NCBI GenBank assembly: GCA_949076555.1
Contig: CARUOB010000032.1
Coordinates: 1-31,417, forward strand
DNA length: 31,417 nt
Source of the DNA: an uncultured Lachnospiraceae bacterium
GTDB lineage: Bacteria > Bacillota > Clostridia > Lachnospirales > Lachnospiraceae
Direction of reading: 5' to 3'
Made by a program: the position numbers and the translations under genes
Shown here: positions 16,984 through 24,443 of the stretch, piece after piece
Position numbering within the stretch: the first letter of the stretch is position 1
Layout of the letters: the number at the start of each line of letters is the position of its first letter
Notes under the pieces: generated by a model
What the model was told of the DNA's origin: nothing
Seen by the model: only the letters and a program-made list of their open reading frames with translations
Databases searched by the model: none

Positions 16984-17099
16984 GAAAAATCAAAATAATT
17001 TAACATCCCTGATTTATGAAACATAAAATTGCCTGACCCAAAGTCGGGCATTTCCCAAACACATTACGCTAAATAAGCCGGGCATATTTTTGTTTGTGA

Positions 17100-17128
17100 T
17101 GGAACAATTCGCAGTTCTATGATAAGAT
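17100..17128 (+). promoter_or_regulatory. probable promoter of the glycosylase gene
   Basis: TGGAAC (17100-17105) and TAAGAT (17123-17128) with a 17-base spacer; TGA precedes the -10 box. The -35 box is poor, so this would rely on the extended -10. Confidence 0.45.
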
Positions 17129-17177
17129 AGAGACGATACACAGAGCGGAAAACAGCATTTGCGAAGCGGGGGATCTT

Positions 17178-17747
17178 ATGATAAAGGACGATAGAGAAAG
17201 ATGTTCGTGGGCAACTACGGAACTCTACAAGGAATACCATGACAGAGAGTGGGGAAACCCGGTTCATGACGATCGGGAACTATTTGAGATGCTGATTCTC
17301 GAAGGTATGCAGGCCGGATTATCGTGGCTGACGATATTAAATAAAAGAATGGCCTTTAGAGAAGCCTTTGACAAGTTTGATTATCAAAAAATTGCCCTCT
17401 ATGATGAAGCTAAAATTGAGGCATTAATGCAAAATGCAGGTATCGTTCGCAATCGGCTGAAAATCAAGTCATCAATTATAAATGCACAGCAATTCATCAA
17501 AATTCAAGAAGAGTACGGAAGTTTTGATGCGTTTATTTGGTCTTACGTTGACGGCAAACCCATCCATAACCATTTCAAATCGGAAGCTGAACTTCCTGCC
17601 TCAACGCCGCTTTCAGACAAAATTAGCAAAGACCTAAAAAAACGCGGTTTTAAGTTTGTGGGCAGTACGATTGTATATGCGTATATGCAGGCAATCGGAA
17701 TTGTAAATGACCATGTGAAAAGCTGCTATTTGTATGCGCCCGAATGA
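17178..17747 (+). CDS. tag: DNA-3-methyladenine glycosylase I
   Basis: This enzyme removes 3-methyladenine from alkylated DNA as the first step of base excision repair. The 189-residue product matches the Tag family. It starts with RCSWA and has YHDREWG and the substrate-pocket region FEMLILEGMQAGLSW with the key Glu42. It ends with NDHVKSC. The zinc ligands of the family are all visible: C9, H21, H179 and C183. GGGGGAT lies just upstream of the start. It is the first plus-strand gene in the window and is richer in A and T than the genes on either side, which suggests it arrived separately. Confidence 0.95.
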   Translation: MIKDDRERCSWATTELYKEYHDREWGNPVHDDRELFEMLILEGMQAGLSWLTILNKRMAFREAFDKFDYQKIALYDEAKIEALMQNAGIVRNRLKIKSSIINAQQFIKIQEEYGSFDAFIWSYVDGKPIHNHFKSEAELPASTPLSDKISKDLKKRGFKFVGSTIVYAYMQAIGIVNDHVKSCYLYAPE

Positions 17748-17784
17748 TCAAGTCAAATCTTTGAAATAAACCGGGGGCAAATAT

Positions 17785-18276
17785 CTATGACAGCAAATCG
17801 CACAGACTTATAATCTTACTTCCTTTGCTCTCATAATAGCGCAGCATCTCATCGATTTTTTTCTTGTCATAGCTGGTTATACAGTCCGCCAGTACATGAA
17901 CGCCATAATTAGCCTTGCACATGTTGTAGCAGGTCGATTTCACGCAGGCAGCCGCATCCGCCCCGGTTATATAGAACTCACTGATTTCATTCTGTCTGAT
18001 AAATTCCGTAAACGCCTCGCTGGTCAATGCGTTTCCTTTATACTTTGTGAAAATATTATTTGACACTATTTTCAGATCGGAAGCCAATTCCGCTCCGGCT
18101 GTATTGGGCTTAAAGGTACGTGTACCGGGCGACAGATTTTCATGTCTGATATAGACGACGGGAATCTCGTTATGTACAGCCCAGTCAACCGCTTGATTGA
18201 TCTTGTCGATGATCTCCTTATAATTCTTTGTTATGTCCTTCTGGATATCAATTACTACTAGTGCTTTCTTCTGCAT
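17785..18276 (-). CDS. isochorismatase-like cysteine hydrolase
   Basis: The 163-residue protein has the fold and triad of the isochorismatase/nicotinamidase superfamily: D10 in VVIDIQKD, K78 in FTKYKGNA, and nucleophile C111 in GADAAACVKSTC. Members hydrolyse isochorismate, nicotinamide, ureidoglycolate-type amides or similar compounds; the substrate cannot be named from sequence alone. The start at 18276 has GGGGAGG seven bases upstream. It is divergent from the WYL regulator at 18399 and shares a 122-bp control region with it, so it is a plausible target of that regulator. It converges on tag. Confidence 0.85.
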   Translation of the reverse strand: MQKKALVVIDIQKDITKNYKEIIDKINQAVDWAVHNEIPVVYIRHENLSPGTRTFKPNTAGAELASDLKIVSNNIFTKYKGNALTSEAFTEFIRQNEISEFYITGADAAACVKSTCYNMCKANYGVHVLADCITSYDKKKIDEMLRYYESKGSKIISLCDLLS

Positions 18277-18320
18277 ACGGTTTCCTCCCCAACGGCTGTT
18301 TTATATATTTGACTGCGTTT

Positions 18321-18366
18321 ATTATAACACCTGATTGTTGACAACAGTGTGGCAACAATTTATGAT
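18321..18366. promoter_or_regulatory. overlapping divergent promoters with a palindromic site
   Basis: Plus strand: TTGACA (18338-18343), 17 bases, TATGAT (18361-18366), a near-consensus promoter for the WYL regulator. Minus strand: TATAAT (18321-18326) with TGT directly before it, an extended -10 promoter for the hydrolase gene, without a good -35. The palindrome TGTTGACAACA (18336-18346) overlaps the plus-strand -35 box and lies just upstream of the minus-strand -10. It is a candidate operator for autoregulation and control of both genes. Confidence 0.65.
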
Positions 18367-18398
18367 TTTATAAAAAGAATTTGAAAGGCGGCTGATCC

Positions 18399-19331
18399 AT
18401 GAAAATAGACAGGCTTGTGAGCATTATTATGATACTCCTTGAAAAAAAGCGGGTAGGCGCACAGGAATTGGCAGACATCTTTGAAGTCTCACCCCGCACC
18501 ATTTACCGCGACATAGACGCGATCAATATGGCGGGGATTCCGGTTCGCTCGACGTCCGGAGTGGGCGGCGGTTTTGAAATGATGCAGGCATACAAAATTG
18601 ATAAAAAATTCTTTTCTGCCGATGACCTTTCCGCCCTTTTAATGGGGCTTTCCAGTCTTTCTGGCATCGTGCGGGGCGATGAAGTGGTACACGCGCTTGC
18701 CAAAGTCAAGAGTGTTATTCCCGCAGAGAGGGCGAAAGAGATCGAGTTAAAGGCAAATCAAATTTACATAGATCTGAGTCAATGGGCCGGAACCCGCCGC
18801 ATACAGCCCTATTTGGAAACAGTCAAATCCGCTTTGCAGGAAAACCGCCTGCTTCTGTTTTCCTATGTGGCTCATCATGGAAAGCAGACCGTACGGACCG
18901 TGGAGCCTTGTCAGCTCGTGTTAAAGTCTCATCACTGGTATCTGTACGGATACTGTCATGCCAAAAAGGCGTTTCGTCTTTTCAGGATATCCCGTATGTC
19001 AAATCTAAAAATACAGGAAGAGACTTTTACGCCTCGAACATATCAAAAACCAGTTTTAGACTTTTCGGACATTTTGGAAAACATGCAGATCAAAATCAAA
19101 ATACGCATTCATAAGTCCATACTGGACAGGGTACTTGACTATTGTCCCTATGAAGATTTTTCGGAAGACGGTGACGCGTATTATCTCGTTGATTTTCCTT
19201 TCGTCGAGAACGACTACCACTATGATCTTCTGCTCGGCTTTGGAAATAAATGTGAATGTTTGGAGCCGCCCCACATCCGCGAAAACCTAAAACATAGAAT
19301 ACATGATCTTTCTCTTATGTACGAAAAGTGA
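18399..19331 (+). CDS. YafY-type transcriptional regulator with HTH and WYL domains
   Basis: The 310-residue protein starts with a DeoR/HTH_11-type winged helix (about 1-58; AQELADIFEVSPRTIYRDID is the recognition segment). It continues with a WYL ligand-binding domain (about 135-225; SHHWYLYGYC and FRLFRISRM are its core motifs) and a C-terminal extension typical of the family. Such proteins sense small molecules or nucleic-acid damage and often control a neighbouring gene. The divergent hydrolase gene is the obvious candidate. AAAGG lies upstream of the start; the promoter is described at 18321-18366. A sequence rich in A and T compared with the flanking operons fits the accessory character of this block. 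Confidence 0.9.
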   Translation: MKIDRLVSIIMILLEKKRVGAQELADIFEVSPRTIYRDIDAINMAGIPVRSTSGVGGGFEMMQAYKIDKKFFSADDLSALLMGLSSLSGIVRGDEVVHALAKVKSVIPAERAKEIELKANQIYIDLSQWAGTRRIQPYLETVKSALQENRLLLFSYVAHHGKQTVRTVEPCQLVLKSHHWYLYGYCHAKKAFRLFRISRMSNLKIQEETFTPRTYQKPVLDFSDILENMQIKIKIRIHKSILDRVLDYCPYEDFSEDGDAYYLVDFPFVENDYHYDLLLGFGNKCECLEPPHIRENLKHRIHDLSLMYEK

Positions 19332-19463
19332 CCCGGAAGCGGTATATTACACCTGACCATAAAATGATTTGCCGCGCATATCACTGCACACTTCGGAAGC
19401 GGAATCCCCATAACTGCGGCCTTTCGTGGTCATTCCACCCAAATTCGCCCTACGGGGGATGTC

Positions 19464-19488
19464 ATTCCACACCCCAAAATGCTATACT
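19464..19488 (+). promoter_or_regulatory. promoter and repeated motif ahead of the XRE gene
   Basis: TATACT (19483-19488) is preceded by TGC, giving an extended -10; a weak -35 (ATGTCA, about 19459-19464) lies 18 bases upstream. The nonamer TCATTCCAC occurs at 19430-19438 and 19462-19470, 32 bases apart (about three helical turns), and is a candidate operator pair. The remaining spacer from 19332 holds nothing else I recognise. Confidence 0.5.
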
Positions 19489-19522
19489 CTATTACAGAAA
19501 AAACAATTGGAGGTACAGGATC

Positions 19523-19996
19523 ATGGATCAAACGGCAACAGGTAAGTTTATCACTAAAAAACGCAAAGAGCTGAATCTGACGCAGGAACAGCTTGCTCAA
19601 AAATTAGGTGTGTCAAACAAAACAATATCAAAATGGGAAACAGGAAAATGTATGCCAGACTATTCCATCATCGAGTTGTTATGTTCAGAACTGAACACAA
19701 CGCTTGCCGAACTGATGAACGGAGAAGAGGACGACAAAAGCATACATACTTATGATAATGAACAGATTGTGGAGATGATGAAGGAAATGCAGGATTTGAA
19801 AAACGCTAAGATCATGTTTACCGGCTATATTCTGATTATAGTAGGTATTGTTATGTTAACCCTTTCCCAACTGTTTGGCGGGACGGAATTTCGAGATTTT
19901 CTTTCTGGTTTCATGCTGGGATTATCCATCTGCCAGATGGTCATTGGTATTTTTGTTGTCAGCCGGCAGATGGCGAATAAAAATAGAAACAAATAA
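19523..19996 (+). CDS. XRE-family regulator with C-terminal membrane segments
   Basis: The 157-residue protein has an N-terminal helix-turn-helix of the Cro/C1 type (about 7-61; LTQEQLAQKLGVSNKTISKW and CMPDYSIIELLCSELNTTLA). A linker follows, then two hydrophobic helices (about 102-123 and 130-152), so the regulator is probably membrane-attached. This layout is common in Firmicutes, where such proteins are thought to respond to envelope or membrane-associated signals. The start at 19523 has GGAGG nine bases upstream. An ORF extension 65 codons upstream has no ribosome site and overlaps the WYL gene. The gene ends at a shared terminator with groEL. Confidence 0.88.
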   Translation: MDQTATGKFITKKRKELNLTQEQLAQKLGVSNKTISKWETGKCMPDYSIIELLCSELNTTLAELMNGEEDDKSIHTYDNEQIVEMMKEMQDLKNAKIMFTGYILIIVGIVMLTLSQLFGGTEFRDFLSGFMLGLSICQMVIGIFVVSRQMANKNRNK

Positions 19997-20011
19997 ATAA
20001 TTACCGCTCGC

Positions 20012-20053
20012 AAAAAATGCGCCCTCTCAAGCAAACTTGGAGGGCGCATTTTT
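20012..20053. terminator. bidirectional rho-independent terminator
   Basis: AATGCGCCCTC-T-CAAG, loop CAAA, CTTG-G-AGGGCGCATT forms a stem of about 15 pairs. It is flanked by AAAAAA on the left and TTTTT on the right, so it can stop both the XRE transcript and the convergent groEL transcript. Confidence 0.92.
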
Positions 20054-20114
20054 AGGTGTTTTACATTATACTTGCAAAGCTGCGCTTCGCGCCGCTTGTT
20101 TTTCTTTTTGCGCC

Positions 20115-21740
20115 TTACATCATCCCCATGCCGCCGCCTGCACCTGCGGGCATTGCGGGTTCGGGCTCTTTGATATTTGCCACTACGGACTCGGTGGTGA
20201 GCAGGGTGCTTGCCACGCTTGTCGCGTTCTGCAGTGCGCTTCTGGTCACCTTGGCGGGATCAAGGATACCTGCCTTCACCATATCCACATATTCCTCTTT
20301 CAGTGCATCGAAACCTACGCCTGCCTCGGACTCTCTCACCTTATTGATGATCACGGAGCCTTCCAGACCTGCGTTTGCAACGATGTGATACAGAGGCGCT
20401 TCGAGAGCTTTCAGCACGATCTGCGCACCAGTCTTCTCGTCGCCTTCCAGATTCTCCGCCATCTTCTCCACTTCCTTGGCTGCATGGATATATGCGGAAC
20501 CGCCGCCGGAAATGATACCTTCTTCCACAGCCGCTCTGGTCGCTGCCAGCGCATCCTCCAGACGGAGCTTCGCCTCTTTCATCTCGGTCTCTGTCGCCGC
20601 GCCCACACGGATCACAGCCACACCGCCTGCCAGTTTCGCAAGACGCTCCTGTAATTTCTCCTTATCGAAATCGGAAGTGGTCTCCTCGATCTGCTTCTTG
20701 ATCTGACCGATTCTCGCCTCGATCTCATTCTTTTCGCCTTCGCCGTCCACAATGACGGTGTTCTCTTTCTGTACCTTAACGGACTTCGCACGGCCAAGCT
20801 GGTCAAGGGTCGCGTCTTTCAGCTCTAAACCAAGCTCGGAACTGATTACCTGACCGCCTGTAAGGATAGCGATATCCTCCAGCATAGCCTTTCTTCTGTC
20901 GCCGTAGCCGGGCGCCTTAACCGCAACCACATTAAATGTGCCGCGCAGTTTGTTCACGATCAGGGTCGTGAGCGCCTCGCCTTCCACATCCTCAGCGATG
21001 ATGAGGAGCTTCGCACCGGACTGTACGATCTGCTCTAAGAGGGGCAGAATCTCCTGAATGTTCGCGATCTTCTTATCTGTAATCAGGATGTAGGGATTCT
21101 CTAAAACCGCCTCCATCTTATCCATATCGGTCGCCATATACGCGGAAATGTAGCCTCTGTCAAACTGCATACCTTCCACCAGATCCAGCTCTGTGAGCAT
21201 GGTCTTGCTTTCCTCGATGGTGATCACGCCGTCGCCAGAAACCTTCTCCATCGCATCCGCAACAAGCTGGCCTACCTCGTCGTCACCGGAAGAAACAGCC
21301 GCCACTCTCGCGATATGCTCCTTGCCGTTTACTTTGGAGCTCATCTTTGCGATCGCATCCACTGCAGTCTCAGTGGCTTTCTTCATACCCTTTCTTAAGA
21401 TAATCGGGTTTGCGCCTGCCGCCAGATTCTTGATACCCGCATTAACCATAGCCTGTGCCAGCACTGTCGCCGTGGTGGTTCCGTCACCTGCCACGTCGTT
21501 GGTCTTAGTCGCCACTTCCTTGACAAGCTGTGCACCCATATTTTCAAAAGCGTCCGCAAGCTCGATCTCCTTGGCGATGGTCACGCCGTCGTTGGTGATG
21601 AGGGGCGCGCCGTAGGATTTATCCAAAACTACGTTTCTGCCTTTCGGTCCAAGGGTCACTCTCACGGTGTCCGCCAACTGATTTACACCAGATTCCAAAG
21701 CCGCTCTGGCTTCCGCGCCATACTTAATTTCCTTAGCCAT
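20115..21740 (-). CDS. groL: 60-kDa chaperonin GroEL
   Basis: GroEL forms the double-ring chamber in which GroES-capped folding occurs. The 541-residue product is full length. It begins MAKEIKYGAEAR and has the ATP-binding VTLGPKGRNVVLD and DGTTTATVLA motifs, and the Gly/Met tail ends GGMGMM. The start at 21740 follows GGAGG; the upstream in-frame codons are leader sequence. It is second in the operon behind groES. A family A repeat fills the spacer, which may influence the relative amounts of the two proteins. Confidence 0.98.
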   Translation of the reverse strand: MAKEIKYGAEARAALESGVNQLADTVRVTLGPKGRNVVLDKSYGAPLITNDGVTIAKEIELADAFENMGAQLVKEVATKTNDVAGDGTTTATVLAQAMVNAGIKNLAAGANPIILRKGMKKATETAVDAIAKMSSKVNGKEHIARVAAVSSGDDEVGQLVADAMEKVSGDGVITIEESKTMLTELDLVEGMQFDRGYISAYMATDMDKMEAVLENPYILITDKKIANIQEILPLLEQIVQSGAKLLIIAEDVEGEALTTLIVNKLRGTFNVVAVKAPGYGDRRKAMLEDIAILTGGQVISSELGLELKDATLDQLGRAKSVKVQKENTVIVDGEGEKNEIEARIGQIKKQIEETTSDFDKEKLQERLAKLAGGVAVIRVGAATETEMKEAKLRLEDALAATRAAVEEGIISGGGSAYIHAAKEVEKMAENLEGDEKTGAQIVLKALEAPLYHIVANAGLEGSVIINKVRESEAGVGFDALKEEYVDMVKAGILDPAKVTRSALQNATSVASTLLTTESVVANIKEPEPAMPAGAGGGMGMM

Positions 21741-21800
21741 AATTTTATGTCCTCCTGCTTTTCCATTTTTAATCACTTCAATTTATTCATTATTCAATGC

Positions 21801-21895
21801 GGAGAATGCCCGTATTTTGGCGTTCTCCTGAGTGAGATTTAGTACTTCTTGGCGTTCCGTCCTATGGCGGAACGTCTTTAGAAGTACTTCTCACT
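21801..21895 (-). repeat. family A intergenic repeat, copy 4 (groES-groEL spacer)
   Basis: On the minus strand the first arm begins AGTGAGAAGTACTTCT and closes with AGAAGTACTAAATCTCAC, around an inner CGTTCCG/CGGAACG hairpin (21831-21895). The second arm pairs GGAGAACGCC with GGGCATTCTCC (about 21801-21828). It begins at the first base after the groES stop codon. This is the clearest copy, with near-perfect stems. Confidence 0.9.
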
Positions 21896-22183
21896 CTAAT
21901 CTACGACTGCCAAAATATCATTCTGTCTCACGATAATGTATTCCTCATCCTCGCCCAGCTTCACCTCTGTGCCGGAATATTTGGAGTAGATAACCTGATC
22001 GCCGACTTTGACTTCCATCTTCACTTCCTTGCCGTCCACAACGCCGCCGGGGCCTACCGCAATCACTTCAGCCTGCTGGGGTTTTTCTTTGCTCTGTCCA
22101 GGCAAAACGATACCGGATTTCGTGGTCTCCTCCGCTTCCAACTGCTTTAATACAACTCTGTCGCCAAGTGGTGTTAACTTCAT
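21896..22183 (-). CDS. groES: 10-kDa co-chaperonin GroES
   Basis: GroES caps GroEL and is encoded first in the operon. The 95-residue product is full length. It starts MKLTPLGDRVVLKQ, contains the mobile loop (EETTKSGIVLPGQSKEKPQ), and ends NDILAVVD. GGAGG lies before the start codon. Expression is controlled by the promoter and CIRCE operator at 22238-22304. Confidence 0.98.
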   Translation of the reverse strand: MKLTPLGDRVVLKQLEAEETTKSGIVLPGQSKEKPQQAEVIAVGPGGVVDGKEVKMEVKVGDQVIYSKYSGTEVKLGEDEEYIIVRQNDILAVVD

Positions 22184-22237
22184 AATAACTGCCTCCTTCT
22201 TATTATGTGATACATTTTGTTCTTATCCTTTGACCTG

Positions 22238-22264
22238 TTAGCACTCACCTTCTATGAGTGCTAA
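22238..22264. promoter_or_regulatory. CIRCE operator (HrcA binding site)
   Basis: TTAGCACTC, nine bases, GAGTGCTAA: a perfect match to the CIRCE inverted repeat bound by the heat-shock repressor HrcA. It lies between the promoter and the groES start, in the 5' leader, as usual. Confidence 0.97.
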
Positions 22265-22275
22265 CTCTGGAACAT

Positions 22276-22304
22276 ATATTATCTTCATATGCGGGTGTTT
22301 GCAA
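22276..22304 (-). promoter_or_regulatory. sigma-A promoter of groESL
   Basis: Minus strand TTGCAA (22299-22304), 17-base spacer, TAATAT (22276-22281). The CIRCE element begins about a dozen bases downstream. Confidence 0.85.
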
Positions 22305-22406
22305 ATGGTTCTACACGCATGCACAAAGTTATATCTCTCGAAATCTCTCTCTTTCTTTTATTATCTCTCGTTTTCTTGTTTTTATCCTGAAATTGGGATT
22401 TAATAC

Positions 22407-22859
22407 TTATTTTATATTTTCAGGTTCCATCCCCAGAAATTCCCATATTTCCTCTTTCACAAAAGCGTATTCTCCCAGTTGTGCCTCATACGCCTGCATC
22501 CGGACATAGTTTTCCTCCGCCTGCCGCGCGTTTCCCGCTTTCTTGTGGGCATGATACAGCATCGCTGCCTCATAATAGTAAGCGGCCGCATTCATCTGCT
22601 CCATGTCTCCCTCTGCCGCCACCCCAAGCGCTTCGTTGCGGTACACGTTTTCCACAAGCCTTTCATAGTTTTGGAGGCTGATCTCCTGCATCAGGACTGC
22701 CTCATCGATTTCAGGCGCTTTCAGATAATCCGAAGCCTCCCTGATAAATGTGACGATCTGGATACATAAACCTACGCAGAGCAGAATCACAATGCCGTTC
22801 AAGACAAGGTTCCTTCGTGAAACACCGGTTTTTACATTCGCACTTTGATTCCCGTTCAT
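22407..22859 (-). CDS. small single-pass membrane protein of unknown function
   Basis: The 150-residue product has one hydrophobic segment (about 18-38, LVLNGIVILLCVGLCIQIVTF) after a short positively charged N-terminus. A helical, Glu/Ala-rich extracytoplasmic region follows, with a TPR-like run of alanines and tyrosines (NAAAYYYEAAMLYHAHKKAG). I do not recognise the family. Its start overlaps the stop of the preceding zinc-ribbon gene by four bases (ATGA), so the two are translationally coupled. It is the last gene of the four-gene operon that begins at 25370. No clear terminator separates it from the groES promoter. Confidence 0.75.
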   Translation of the reverse strand: MNGNQSANVKTGVSRRNLVLNGIVILLCVGLCIQIVTFIREASDYLKAPEIDEAVLMQEISLQNYERLVENVYRNEALGVAAEGDMEQMNAAAYYYEAAMLYHAHKKAGNARQAEENYVRMQAYEAQLGEYAFVKEEIWEFLGMEPENIK

Positions 22860-23632
22860 TCTTCCGCCGCCTCCTTCGTCTCCTCCGCCTCTCTGTGCAG
22901 ACCTTCCTCAATCAGCGCGGCTTTTTTTACCACCGAGTAGTCCGCAAGCGCAGCCACCTCCTCTTTCGTCAGATTGCAGTAGACCGAAAGCGCAGCCTCC
23001 AGATCTTCCTGCATCCGCCTGTAGGACTCCATATGCTCGGGCGTAAAATTATCATCGTAATATGCGCTCTCATATGTGAGCCGTCCCGTCGACTTATAAA
23101 AGCTGTCCAGATGTGATGCCATTCTGGCGGAAACCGTGGCAGCATCATCCACTGTACCTTCCATGTAAATGGTCATCTGGTTGAGAATGCTCTTATAATC
23201 AAAAATCACAAAAGAGATCACCGTGTAATCCTGAAAATCTCCGGTATGGCTAAGGCTTTTTCCATCGTAAAGGGCATACATTCTCCTCCACTCTCCCGCC
23301 TCCTCACTGGCAGAAAGCGCTGCCCTGTAAGACTCCCTGTTTTTCGCGATATCCTTCTTGATCCGGCCGGACCAAAGACGGTAGGGGCCGTCATTTATGA
23401 CGTAAGCCATCAGAAGAACCATCACAAGAAGCGCCGCAATCACCGCAATTTTGGCCGTAAAAGAATTAAAATGCAGCGTCTTTTTCTCCACTTCCTGCTT
23501 CGTTTTCTGAAATTCCTGCTGATAATGCCGCATATCCTGCTGATGCTTCACCGCAAAAGGGTTCGGATTGCCGCAGAAAGGACATTTTTCATCCTCAATC
23601 TGTAAATTTGCGCCGCATGTGGGACACTTCAT
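22856..23632 (-). CDS. zinc-ribbon single-pass membrane protein (second in operon pair)
   Basis: The 258-residue product starts with a four-cysteine zinc ribbon (C3, C6, C17, C20; CPTCG...CPFCG). A coiled, charged linker and one membrane helix (about 61-82) follow, then an extracytoplasmic domain of about 170 residues that I do not recognise. The layout matches the neighbouring 23652-24440 protein, although the outer domains share little. Similar zinc-ribbon-plus-helix proteins are common in Clostridia and have no assigned role. Nineteen bases separate it from the gene before, and it overlaps the gene after it. Confidence 0.78.
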   Translation of the reverse strand: MKCPTCGANLQIEDEKCPFCGNPNPFAVKHQQDMRHYQQEFQKTKQEVEKKTLHFNSFTAKIAVIAALLVMVLLMAYVINDGPYRLWSGRIKKDIAKNRESYRAALSASEEAGEWRRMYALYDGKSLSHTGDFQDYTVISFVIFDYKSILNQMTIYMEGTVDDAATVSARMASHLDSFYKSTGRLTYESAYYDDNFTPEHMESYRRMQEDLEAALSVYCNLTKEEVAALADYSVVKKAALIEEGLHREAEETKEAAEE

Positions 23633-23651
23633 CGTATTTTACAACCTTTCT

Positions 23652-24440
23652 TCACTCTGTCTCGATGTGCTCTTTCACAAATTCTTTTACTTTCTTTTTC
23701 GCCGTCTGATAGTCTAAGTAAACGCCGTATTCATCCTTCACGCAGCACGCCCCGTAAAACCGGATAAGCGCCTCTTCCGATATGCCAAACACCGTGCCGA
23801 TCTGCTCCTTAACTTCCTCCTGATATGCCGCAATCAGCATCTCCTCCGCCTCCGTGTAGGAATCATATGGTCTATCCTGTATGAGAAACAGAGCGTCTAT
23901 GATGCAGTCGCCCGCTTTCTCCCCATCATACCCCTGTGAAGCCGCCAGTGCCAGATCTTCCTTACAGTATTGATACCGGGTATATACATCGATAAAATCC
24001 GCGTGCGCCCAATTGGCGATGGAATAATACGGCTCACCTTGATTTTCAAATACATATGCCACAACGGCATCGTAGTCCCCTTCCGCGTACAGGGCATCCA
24101 GCTTCGGAAAATTTTCCTTTTCCCACTGCATTTGCGCCCTGGCCTCCTCCACCGTCGGCTCATGATCCGTCCATTTCCTGCCAAGAAAAAGGAGCAGCCC
24201 GACAAAAGCAGTCAAAACCGCGGTCACAAGAACCGTCACCCGAATCACACGCCCGGTTTTTCCGATTTCCCTGCGGTACTCTCTGACCGGCGCAGCGGAC
24301 AGTTCCTCCACGTCCTTCTTTATGTCATAAAGCTGCTCCATATACTGTTTCTCGCCGCCAACAGCGTTCAGCGCACCGCAGTACGGGCACTTCGCGCTGT
24401 CTTCTTCAATCGGCGCATGACAATTTTCACAATAAATCAT
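23652..24440 (-). CDS. zinc-ribbon single-pass membrane protein (first in operon pair)
   Basis: The 262-residue product begins with a zinc ribbon (C4, C7, C18, C21; CENCHAPIEEDSAKCPYCG), followed by a charged stretch and one membrane helix (about 67-88). About 170 residues of outer domain rich in Glu, Tyr and Ala follow (PKLDALYAEGDYDAVVAYVF resembles a TPR-like helix pair). Function unknown. A GTG three bases upstream (24443) could also be the start. The start lies only a few bases after the stop of the degenerate GGDEF gene, so the two are almost certainly co-expressed. This suggests that the cytosolic zinc ribbon and the GGDEF-like protein serve one pathway. Confidence 0.78.
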   Translation of the reverse strand: MIYCENCHAPIEEDSAKCPYCGALNAVGGEKQYMEQLYDIKKDVEELSAAPVREYRREIGKTGRVIRVTVLVTAVLTAFVGLLLFLGRKWTDHEPTVEEARAQMQWEKENFPKLDALYAEGDYDAVVAYVFENQGEPYYSIANWAHADFIDVYTRYQYCKEDLALAASQGYDGEKAGDCIIDALFLIQDRPYDSYTEAEEMLIAAYQEEVKEQIGTVFGISEEALIRFYGACCVKDEYGVYLDYQTAKKKVKEFVKEHIETE

Positions 24441-24443
24441 CAC

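Noticed and set aside
17033..17051. Hairpin GCCTGAC-CCAAA-GTCGGGC in the relA-tag spacer as a terminator.
   Set aside because: No gene on either strand ends next to it, and both genes read away from it. It may be a relic, and its purpose is unclear.
22315..22375. Repeated ATCTCTCG motifs in the spacer between the small membrane protein gene and groES.
   Set aside because: They look like low-complexity pyrimidine-rich sequence and show no symmetry or promoter relation.
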